From NCBI GenBank assembly GCA_005889075.1, contig VBDQ01000029.1, positions 1 to 34,519 of the forward strand: 34,519 nt of DNA, given 5' to 3'. Both the position numbers and the translations under genes were made by a program. The notes beneath the pieces were generated by a model that was not told the origin of the DNA, did not search any database, and saw only the letters and a list, made by a program, of their open reading frames with translations. Of this stretch, positions 19,493-27,429 are shown in pieces. Numbering within the stretch: the stretch's first letter is position 1; each line of letters opens with the position of its first letter. The DNA is from Chloroflexota bacterium. Lineage in GTDB: Bacteria; Chloroflexota; Limnocylindria; P2-11E.

Positions 19493-20326
19493 GTGGACCG
19501 CATCGTCCAGCAGCTCAACGACCTCCTGCACGGGCAGATCTTCAAATGGAACAACGCACTCGACGTCCTGATCGTGGCGATCTTCATCTACTACGTCCTC
19601 GTCCTGATCCGCGGTACCCGGGCGGTCCAGCTGCTCATCGGTGTCCTGGTCCTCGTCCTCATCTACTGGATCGCGACCTATCTCCAGCTGACCCTCACGG
19701 TGCTGCTCCTGCAAGGCCTGTTTGCCGTGGCCGTCGTCGCGCTGGTCGTCGTGTTCCAGCCGGAGCTGCGGCGCGCCCTGGGCCAGCTTGGACAGCTCGG
19801 CCCCCTCAACCGCCTGCTCGCGCCGGGCACCGAGGAGGAGGTGGAGGGCATCGTCGACGAGCTCGTCCGAGCCGCTCTTCTCATCAGTGAGGCGAAGCAC
19901 GGCGCGCTGATCGTGCTCGAGCGCGCGACGGGGCTTCAGGACTACAGCGAGACCGGCGTTCCGGTGAACGGCAAGCTGACCGCGGAGCTCCTCGCCTCGA
20001 TCTTCATGACGCGCTCGCCCCTGCACGACGGAGCGGTGATTGTGAGGGGCAATGAGATCATCGCGGCGGCCTGCCTCCTCCCGCTCGAGGAGACGGCGCA
20101 AGGTGCGGCAGCGCACCGCTACGGGATGCGCCACCGAGCGGCCCTGTCGATCAGCGCGCAGACCGACGCCATCGTCATCGTTGTCTCTGAGGAGACTCAG
20201 TCGATCTCGATCGCGTCGGGCGGCCGCATGATCGGCGCCCTGGACGAGGAGCGGCTGCGCCGCGTGCTGTCGTCGCTGATCCGGAGCCGCATCCAGCCGC
20301 TCCCCTTCCGCAGCAAGGCTTCCTGA
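19493..20326 (+). CDS. cdaA: Diadenylate cyclase CdaA (membrane DAC-domain protein)
   Basis: N-terminal hydrophobic segments; DAC motifs SPLHDGAVIVRGNEIIAAACLLPL and RYGMRHRAALSISAQTDAIVIVVSEETQSISIASGGRM. Confidence 0.94.
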   Translation: MDRIVQQLNDLLHGQIFKWNNALDVLIVAIFIYYVLVLIRGTRAVQLLIGVLVLVLIYWIATYLQLTLTVLLLQGLFAVAVVALVVVFQPELRRALGQLGQLGPLNRLLAPGTEEEVEGIVDELVRAALLISEAKHGALIVLERATGLQDYSETGVPVNGKLTAELLASIFMTRSPLHDGAVIVRGNEIIAAACLLPLEETAQGAAAHRYGMRHRAALSISAQTDAIVIVVSEETQSISIASGGRMIGALDEERLRRVLSSLIRSRIQPLPFRSKAS

Positions 20327-20327
20327 C

Positions 20328-21596
20328 ATGCAGGGCGTGCCCGCGAGGCGTCAGATCATGCCCCGGGGGCGGATCGATCTCCGTCGCGCGTTCGTTTCGG
20401 ACCTGCCCCTCAAGCTCACCGCCGTGCTGGTCGCCATGATCTTCTGGGCCGTCTCGCTCCTGAATCAGGCGCCCGCGGAGGTGACGCAGCCCTTCGCGGG
20501 AAGGATCGCCGTCGAGCGACCGGACGTTCCGACGGGATACGTGCTCGAGGGCTCGCTTGGCGACGTCGGAGTGAGACTCCGCGGTCCGGAGGGCGCCGTC
20601 GGTGGAATCGTCGCGTCGGATCTCCACGCGACACTCGACATCGGGTCGGCCGACCTCCACCGCAGCGATCCGCAGGACGTCACGGTCAACGTCACCGTCG
20701 CGAACCCGAACGTCCACGTCGTGGACGTCTCGCCGTCGGCCGTGAGTGTGCGGATCGAGCCGATCACGACACGGCCCGTCGCCGTGCAAGTCCGTTTCGC
20801 GAACAATCCGCCCGTCGGCAATCAGCCCGGCGATGCGGCGCTCAATCCGAGCGAGGTCCGAGTGAGCGGCGCGACGAGCCAGGTCGCGCGGATCGCCGCC
20901 GTTTACGCGACCGTCCTGTTCGGCGACGCGGCGACCGATCTCGTACAAAGCGTGCAGCCGAGCGCGGTCGATGCCGCGGGAGTGCCGATCGACGGACTGA
21001 CGACGGATCCGGCTGTCGTCCAGGTGACCGTTCCGGTACTGCCGACCGCGACCACCCGCACGGTCCCGGTCGTCTGGAGCATCCGCGGCGCCGTGGCGGC
21101 CGGCTACCAGATCACTCGGATCACGGTCGACCCTCCCGCGGTGACCATTCGCGGCGAGCCCGACGCGATCTCGCCGATCGATCACATCGATACGGGAGCT
21201 GCCGACGTCAGCGGCCTCACCGGGGACAAGTCCTTCAACGTCGCCCTGCTGCTCCCGGCAGGGACCTCGCTCTTTCGCCAGACCGGCTCGACAGTGACGG
21301 TCTCGGTCGCGCCCTACGTGGGCACCCGGCCGTTCCCGCTCGTAGCCGTGACTGCAGTCAATCTCGGTAGCAACCTGCTGGCCGACACCGACCCGCAGAC
21401 CGTCGCGGTGGTGCTCGCTGGGCCGGTGGCGACGCTGCAGGGCCTGGCGCCGGGACAGGTCGTCGCGATCGTCGACGCGTCCGGCCGTGGAGCCAGCAGC
21501 GCACCAGCGGATGTCAGCGTTCGCGTTCCCGCGGGTGTCACGGTACAGACCGTGCAACCGACCCGGGTCACACTCACCATACGAACGAGAAGTTAG
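20328..21596 (+). CDS. cdaR: YbbR-like domain protein (CdaR-type)
   Basis: N-terminal TM (LPLKLTAVLVAMIFWAVSLL), repeated YbbR-like beta units, between cdaA and glmM. Confidence 0.85.
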   Translation: MQGVPARRQIMPRGRIDLRRAFVSDLPLKLTAVLVAMIFWAVSLLNQAPAEVTQPFAGRIAVERPDVPTGYVLEGSLGDVGVRLRGPEGAVGGIVASDLHATLDIGSADLHRSDPQDVTVNVTVANPNVHVVDVSPSAVSVRIEPITTRPVAVQVRFANNPPVGNQPGDAALNPSEVRVSGATSQVARIAAVYATVLFGDAATDLVQSVQPSAVDAAGVPIDGLTTDPAVVQVTVPVLPTATTRTVPVVWSIRGAVAAGYQITRITVDPPAVTIRGEPDAISPIDHIDTGAADVSGLTGDKSFNVALLLPAGTSLFRQTGSTVTVSVAPYVGTRPFPLVAVTAVNLGSNLLADTDPQTVAVVLAGPVATLQGLAPGQVVAIVDASGRGASSAPADVSVRVPAGVTVQTVQPTRVTLTIRTRS

Positions 21597-22924
21597 TGGC
21601 CAGGCTGTTCGGTACCGATGGCGTTCGCGGTGTGGCGAATCTCGACCTCACGCCGGAGCTCGCGCTCCGGCTCGGTCGCGCGGCGGGGCACGTCCTCGGG
21701 GGCGGCGGCCACGCGGTCGTCGTCGGCCGGGACACTCGACGAAGCGGGCGGATGCTCGAAAGCGCGCTCGCCGCGGGTCTGTGCTCGGTCGGCATGGAGG
21801 TGCGGCTTGTCGGCCACATCCCGACCCCCGGCCTCGCGTACCTCGCCAAACGAGGTGAGTTCGTCGCGGGGGCGGTCATCAGCGCGTCGCATAACCCGGC
21901 GCCGGACAACGGCATCAAGTTCTTCGACCACCGCGCGCAGAAGCTCGCCGACGTAACGGAGGAAGAGATCGAGCGCCGGATGACCGATGAGGACATGCTT
22001 CCGCGTCCGACCGAGGGCGGGATCGGCCTGGTCGGCGATGCACGTGGCCTGGTGCGGGAGTACGAGGACTTCCTTCTCTCGATGGCCCCGAAGCTGGATG
22101 GCATGCGGATCGCTCTTGATTGCGCGAACGGCTCGACGTACCGCGTCGCGCCCGCCGTGTTCGCACATTCCGGCGCGGAGGTTCTCGCTTTTTTTGACGC
22201 ACCCGACGGCCAGAACATCAACGATGGCTGCGGAGCAACCGCGCCGGGGGCGCTTCAGCGGCTGGTGGTCGATCGAAAAGCCGACGTTGGCTTCGCATTC
22301 GACGGTGACGGCGACCGTGTGATCGTCGTCGACGAAAAGGGCCGAGCGCACAACGGCGACTTCGTTCTCGCGCTCGCGGCGCGGCACTTCGCGCGTCACG
22401 GCCAGCTCGAGCCGAAGATCGTGATCGGCACGGTCATGACCAACGGTGGGCTTGAGTCAATGCTCGCGCGCGAAGGCATCCGTCTCGAGCGGACCCAGGT
22501 CGGGGACCGCTATGTGTGGGAAGCCATGGAGCGCCTCGGGGCACAGTTCGGCGGAGAGTCGTCGGGTCACGTGATCTTTCGCGAGTACGCGACGACCGGC
22601 GACGGCATACTCACCGCGCTCGAGGTCCTCCACCTGATGAAGGCTGAGGGCCGGTCGGTCGCCGAGCTCGCCGACCAGATGCAGTTCTGGCCGCAGGTGA
22701 CCATGAACGTGAAGGCTGCGCGGCGCCGCGAGTGGGAAGCGAACGACGCGTTCGTGGCCGCCTATGAGGGCGCGAAGTCGACGCTCGGCTCGAGCGGCCG
22801 GCTCCTCGTGCGGCCGTCAGGGACCGAGCCTGTGCTGCGGATAACGGTCGAAGCGCAAAGCTCGACGATCGCGTCGAGCACCGCGCAGATGCTCGCTCGC
22901 GTCGCCGAGAAGGAGCTGGTCTAG
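21596..22924 (+). CDS. glmM: Phosphoglucosamine mutase
   Basis: LFGTDGVRGVANLDLTPELA..., active-site SASHNP, FDGDGDRVIVVDEKG, GGESSGHVIF, RPSGTEPVLRITVEA. Confidence 0.96.
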   Translation: MARLFGTDGVRGVANLDLTPELALRLGRAAGHVLGGGGHAVVVGRDTRRSGRMLESALAAGLCSVGMEVRLVGHIPTPGLAYLAKRGEFVAGAVISASHNPAPDNGIKFFDHRAQKLADVTEEEIERRMTDEDMLPRPTEGGIGLVGDARGLVREYEDFLLSMAPKLDGMRIALDCANGSTYRVAPAVFAHSGAEVLAFFDAPDGQNINDGCGATAPGALQRLVVDRKADVGFAFDGDGDRVIVVDEKGRAHNGDFVLALAARHFARHGQLEPKIVIGTVMTNGGLESMLAREGIRLERTQVGDRYVWEAMERLGAQFGGESSGHVIFREYATTGDGILTALEVLHLMKAEGRSVAELADQMQFWPQVTMNVKAARRREWEANDAFVAAYEGAKSTLGSSGRLLVRPSGTEPVLRITVEAQSSTIASSTAQMLARVAEKELV

Positions 22925-22926
22925 CC

Positions 22927-24771
22927 ATGTGCGGCATCGTCGGCTACGTCGGTCCGCGGGAGGCGCTCCCGCTCCTGATGAATGGGCTGCGCCGGCTCGA
23001 GTACCGCGGCTACGACTCGGCGGGCGTCGCGGTGCAGCAGAACGGCGCTCTCGAGGTCATGCGCGCGGAGGGCAAGCTCGACAACCTCGCCACGATCGTC
23101 GCGACCCACCCGACGCAAGGGCACACCGGAATCGGCCACACACGATGGGCTACCCATGGACGGCCCAACGAGCAGAACGCCCATCCGCATGTCGACTGCG
23201 GTGGAGTGACCGCCGTCATCCACAACGGGATCATCGAGAACTTCGAGTCACTGAAAGCGCCGCTCCTCGCGAGGGGACACCGTTTCACGAGCGAGACGGA
23301 CACCGAGGTCGCGGTCCACCTGCTCGAGGAGGAGCTGGAAAAGCGCCAGAGCCTCGAGGATGCGGCCCTCGCCGTCCTGCCACGGCTCGAGGGCGCCGCG
23401 GCGCTCGCGTTCATCTCCGTCCGCGACCCGGGGAAGATCGTGGCCGCGCGGATCTCCAACGCCGGCGGCGTCATCGTGGGGTATGGCAACGGCGAGAATT
23501 TCCTGGCGTCGGATGCGCCTGCTCTTCTCGAGCACACACGCCGCGTGAGCTTCCTCGACCACGGCGAGATCGCGGTCGTGACCCAGGACGCGGTGAGCTT
23601 CCGGAAGCTCACGGGCGAGCGGATCGACAAGAAGATCGAAGAGATCTCGTGGGATCCGATCGCCGCGGCGAAATCCGGATACAAGCACTTTCTCCTGAAG
23701 GAGATCCACGAGCAACCGCGCGCGATCTCGGACACGCTCCTCGGGCGCGTGGAGCGATCGACCGGCCGAGTCGTCTTCGATGACAACGTGAAGATGGACG
23801 ACGCCTTCGTTCGCGCCATCCCGCGGATCAGCTTTGTCGCCTGCGGGACCGCGTCTTACGCGGGCCTCGTCGGCAAGTACCTGATCGAGCGGCTGGCGCG
23901 CATCCCTTGCGATGTCGAGATCGCGAGCGAATACCGCTACCGCGAGCCCGTCGTCTCGCCGGGGCAGCTGGTCGTCTCGGTGACACAGTCAGGCGAGACC
24001 GTAGACACGCTCGCCGCGATGGAAGAGGCGAAGCGTCAGGGCGCGCGGCTGCTCACCTTCGTCAACGTCGTCGGCAGCCAGGCGAGCCGCGTGGCCGACG
24101 ACGTCGTGTATCTCCACGCCGGTCCCGAGATCAGCGTCGCGTCGACGAAAGCTTACGCCGCGATGCTGGTCGATCTGTACCTCTTCGCGATCTACCTCGC
24201 GCAGCGCCGCGGGGTCATCGATCCGGAACGTTCGCGCAAGCTGCTTGCGGAGGCATTCCATCTGCCTACCCTCGTCGACGCCGTCCTGCAGGAGGAGCCG
24301 AAGGTCAAGGCGCTCGCCTATCGCTACTACAGCGCGCACAACTTCCTCTTCCTCGGGCGCGGCGTGAACTACCCGACCGCGCTCGAGGGCGCGCTCAAGC
24401 TCAAGGAGCTCTCGTACATCCACGCCGAAGGCACGGCATCGGGAGAGATGAAGCACGGCACGAACGCGCTCATCAACGAGGAGCTGCCGGTCGTTGCGAT
24501 CGCGCTCCGCGACTCGGTCTACAAGAAGATCCGCTCCAACATGGAGGAAGTGCGCGCACGTGCTGGCGTGCTCATCGCTCTCGCGAACGACGATGACGAT
24601 GAGATCAACGGCAAAGCCGACGACATCATCCGCATTCCGCGAACAGAAGAGCTGCTTTCACCGGTTCTCGCGGTGGTCCCGCTGCAGCTACTCGCTTATC
24701 ACATCGCGGACCGCCGAGGGAACGATGTCGACCAACCGCGCAACTTGGCGAAGGCCGTGACTGTCGAGTGA
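22927..24771 (+). CDS. glmS: Glutamine--fructose-6-phosphate aminotransferase
   Basis: MCGIVGYVGPREALPLLMNGLRRLEYRGYDSAGVA...; SIS domains; C-terminal DVDQPRNLAKAVTVE. Confidence 0.97.
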   Translation: MCGIVGYVGPREALPLLMNGLRRLEYRGYDSAGVAVQQNGALEVMRAEGKLDNLATIVATHPTQGHTGIGHTRWATHGRPNEQNAHPHVDCGGVTAVIHNGIIENFESLKAPLLARGHRFTSETDTEVAVHLLEEELEKRQSLEDAALAVLPRLEGAAALAFISVRDPGKIVAARISNAGGVIVGYGNGENFLASDAPALLEHTRRVSFLDHGEIAVVTQDAVSFRKLTGERIDKKIEEISWDPIAAAKSGYKHFLLKEIHEQPRAISDTLLGRVERSTGRVVFDDNVKMDDAFVRAIPRISFVACGTASYAGLVGKYLIERLARIPCDVEIASEYRYREPVVSPGQLVVSVTQSGETVDTLAAMEEAKRQGARLLTFVNVVGSQASRVADDVVYLHAGPEISVASTKAYAAMLVDLYLFAIYLAQRRGVIDPERSRKLLAEAFHLPTLVDAVLQEEPKVKALAYRYYSAHNFLFLGRGVNYPTALEGALKLKELSYIHAEGTASGEMKHGTNALINEELPVVAIALRDSVYKKIRSNMEEVRARAGVLIALANDDDDEINGKADDIIRIPRTEELLSPVLAVVPLQLLAYHIADRRGNDVDQPRNLAKAVTVE

Positions 24772-24979
24772 CTTTCGCGCTGGCGCGACGGGTCCTGTCC
24801 CGGGGTCGGGGGTGCGCCCTCGCCTACCGGCTCGCTCCGCTTCGTTGCACTCCACCGTTCTGCGACGCGGCCGGTCGACGGCTCGTACGCACCCCCCTCC
24901 CCCGTGCCACCCGTCGCTCCGCTCGCTGCGCCGCCACTCAGCGTTCGCCCCTCGCCGATGCTCTGCGGTTGGTCCTTGT
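24772..24979 (+). other. GC-rich structured glmS-acpS spacer
   Basis: Long-range inverted repeat GGGGTCGGGGGTGCG (24802-24816) / CGCACCCCCCTCCCC (24888-24902), 13/15 pairing; imperfect direct repeat TCGCTCCGCT(T)CGyTGCrC at about 24832 and 24914. Confidence 0.45.
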
Positions 24980-25348
24980 GTGAGCTCCGAAGTGGGCATC
25001 GACATCATCGAGACCGCACGCATCCGCAACGTGCTCGAGAAGCACCCGCGACGCTTTCTCGATCGCGTGTATACGGAGTGGGAGCAGATGTACTGCCGGA
25101 CGAACATCCTGCATCTCTCGGGTCGCTGGGCGGCGAAGGAAGCCGTGTCGAAAGTGCTCGGCCTCGGGGTGCGCGGCGTCGGCTGGAAAGAGATCGAGAT
25201 CCGGCGAACGCGAGCCGGTCAGCCGATCGTGGAATTGCATGGCCGCGCCGAGGCTCGTCGTGAAGCGCTCGGTCTCAGGCGACCGCTCTCGGTGTCGATT
25301 TCGCACATCCGCGACCTCGCGGTCGCCGTCGCCGTCGGGCTGCGCTAA
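24980..25348 (+). CDS. acpS: Holo-[acyl-carrier-protein] synthase
   Basis: VGIDIIETARIRNVLEKHPRRFLDRVYTEWEQMYC...GRWAAKEAVSKVLG...VSISHIRDLAVAVAVG. Confidence 0.92.
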   Translation: MSSEVGIDIIETARIRNVLEKHPRRFLDRVYTEWEQMYCRTNILHLSGRWAAKEAVSKVLGLGVRGVGWKEIEIRRTRAGQPIVELHGRAEARREALGLRRPLSVSISHIRDLAVAVAVGLR

Positions 25349-25414
25349 ACGCGCAGTCGCCTCGCGCCGACCGAGACGTCGGCGAACCCGCTCACCGCGC
25401 AGGTCGTTCGTGCC

Positions 25415-26260
25415 GTGCTCAAGCCGCTCCCGAAGGACGCGGGCAAGGATCAGCGCGGGCGCGTTCTCATCGTCGGGGGGTCGCTTCGATACCCCGGCGC
25501 GATGCTGCTCGCCGCGCGGGCGGCGCTTCGCTGCGGCGCGGGCATCGTCACCGTCGGCGCGGGCAGATCCGTCGTGGACGCGCTCGGCGGACAGGATCCG
25601 AACGTCACCTTCTTCCCGCTCGCGGAAGCGCAGCCGGGCGTGGTCGCCACTGGCGCGGCTGCGCAGCTGCAGGCCGCGATCGGAGAGAAGGCGCGGGCGA
25701 TGCTGATCGGTCCGGGCCTCGCACATGCGCCCGGCACCGATGATTTCGTCGCGGCCGCGCTGCGCAACGCTCGATCGATCCCGACGGTCATCGACGCTGA
25801 CGGCCTGAACGCGCTCGCGCGGACCGAGTCTTGGAAAGCGCTCCTGCCGGCGAAGACGATCCTCACCCCGCACGACGGCGAGGCCGCGCGTCTTGCTGGC
25901 CGGGTCGTGCCGGCGGGAGGCGCGAGGGTCGCGTTCGCGGAGCGGCACGCGCGCGATTGGGGCGCGGTCGTCGTGTTGAAAGGGCCGGTGACGGTGGTCA
26001 GCGATGGTCGCAAGACGTACGTCCACGACCTGCCGAACCCGACGCTTGGCGTGGGCGGGTCGGGCGACGTCTTAGGCGGAGCCGTCGCCGCGTTCCTGGC
26101 CCGCGGGCTACCGCCGCTCGCGGCCGCCGCGACGGCGGTCTGGGTGCATGGCCGCGCCGGCGGGCTCCTCGCCGGCGAGATCGGCGAATCCGGCGCCCTG
26201 GCGACCGAGATCGCCGATGCGCTTCCGCGGGCGCTCCGTGAAATAGTCGAGACCGGATGA
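25415..26260 (+). CDS. nnrD: ADP/ATP-dependent NAD(P)H-hydrate dehydratase (YjeF C-terminal/carbohydrate-kinase-like domain)
   Basis: GRVLIVGGSLRYPGAMLLAARAALRCGAGIVTV...DADGLNAL...LTPHDGEAARL...NPTLGVGGSGDVLGG. Confidence 0.92.
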   Translation: MLKPLPKDAGKDQRGRVLIVGGSLRYPGAMLLAARAALRCGAGIVTVGAGRSVVDALGGQDPNVTFFPLAEAQPGVVATGAAAQLQAAIGEKARAMLIGPGLAHAPGTDDFVAAALRNARSIPTVIDADGLNALARTESWKALLPAKTILTPHDGEAARLAGRVVPAGGARVAFAERHARDWGAVVVLKGPVTVVSDGRKTYVHDLPNPTLGVGGSGDVLGGAVAAFLARGLPPLAAAATAVWVHGRAGGLLAGEIGESGALATEIADALPRALREIVETG

Positions 26261-27429
26261 CCATTCCAGAGGCCGTCCGCTCGACCGTGGCGGACGTCGA
26301 TCTCGACGCGATCGGAGCGAACCTCGCGGCCGTGCGCGCCCATGCGAACGCCGACGTCATCGCCGTGGTCAAAGCGGATGCCTACGGTCACGGCGCCGAG
26401 GCGGTCGCCGAGGCTTGCTTCGAAGCTGGAGCGGTGATGCTCGCGGTCGCGACGGTCGAGGAGGGGCTCGCCCTACGCGAGGGTGGCGTCAACGGTCCGA
26501 TTCTCGTGCTCTTCGGGCCGACCGACGCCTCCGAGGTCGGCCACGCCGTCGCGCAGGATCTAATCCTCACCGTCTGGGACCTGACACGTGCCCGCGCGGT
26601 GAGCGAGGCGGCGAGCGCCCTGAGGCGGACCACGCGGGTGCACTTCAAGGTCGACACCGGGCTCACGCGCCTCGGCGCCCCGATGTCCGAGGCGCCGACG
26701 AGGTACCGGGCGATCCGTGCGCTGCCGCACCTAGAGATCGATGGGATCTTCACGCATTTCGCAACGGCGGACGAGCCGGAGACCTCCAACGACCGAGCGC
26801 AGCTCGCCCGCTTCCGCGAGGTGGTCGGCACGCTCTCGGACCGCCCCCGGCTGGTTCATGCGGCCGCGAGCGCCGGCGTCGCCGCGTTCGGGCCGATCGA
26901 CGGGGTCAACGCGGTGCGGCCCGGGCTCGCGATCTACGGGCTTCATGCCGCTCCGCATCTGGCGAACGCGCTCCATCTGCGCCCCGCGCTCGCCTGGCGA
27001 TCGCGCATCCATCGCCTTGCCGACGTCGCCAAAGGGACGGGCGTCTCGTACGGGCACGAGTACCGGCTTCCGCGCGACGGCCGCATAGCGACGGTCCCGG
27101 TCGGCTACGGGGACGGACTCCCACGGGTTGCGGGAAAGCAGGGCCGCGTTCTCGTCCGCGGGCACCCCGTCGGTTTCGCCGGGCGCGTGTGCATGGATCT
27201 CGTCATGCTCGATGTGACCGAGATCGCTGACGTCCGGGAGGGCGACGACGTGTCGCTCATCGGCACGCAGGGCGGCATCACGCAGAGCGCAGACGATCTC
27301 GCCGCGGTCTGCGGCACCATCAGCTACGAGATCCTCACCGGGATCCGACGGCGGGTTCCTCGCCGGTATTTCCGCGGCGGCAAGCTCGTGGCCACACGCA
27401 CGCTCGCCGAGGGATACCACGCGCGGTGA
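26257..27429 (+). CDS. alr: Alanine racemase
   Basis: VDLDAIGANLAAVRAHANADVIAVVKADAYGHGAEAVA...VDTGLTRLG...GRVCMDLVMLDVT. Confidence 0.96.
   Translation: MTIPEAVRSTVADVDLDAIGANLAAVRAHANADVIAVVKADAYGHGAEAVAEACFEAGAVMLAVATVEEGLALREGGVNGPILVLFGPTDASEVGHAVAQDLILTVWDLTRARAVSEAASALRRTTRVHFKVDTGLTRLGAPMSEAPTRYRAIRALPHLEIDGIFTHFATADEPETSNDRAQLARFREVVGTLSDRPRLVHAAASAGVAAFGPIDGVNAVRPGLAIYGLHAAPHLANALHLRPALAWRSRIHRLADVAKGTGVSYGHEYRLPRDGRIATVPVGYGDGLPRVAGKQGRVLVRGHPVGFAGRVCMDLVMLDVTEIADVREGDDVSLIGTQGGITQSADDLAAVCGTISYEILTGIRRRVPRRYFRGGKLVATRTLAEGYHAR

Noticed and set aside
18536-20329. 597-aa minus-strand ORF opposite the TPR gene and cdaA
   Set aside because: Arg/Gly-rich low-complexity translation antisense to a conserved DAC-domain gene; GC-driven spurious ORF.
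20175-21557. 460-aa minus-strand ORF opposite cdaR
   Set aside because: Compositionally biased (Asp/Arg-rich) shadow of the + strand frame; no motif recognised.
24768-24983. 71-aa ORF and N-terminal extension of the acpS ORF through the glmS-acpS spacer
   Set aside because: Translation is low-complexity and Arg/Pro-rich; AcpS homology begins at VGIDIIE next to GTG 24980.
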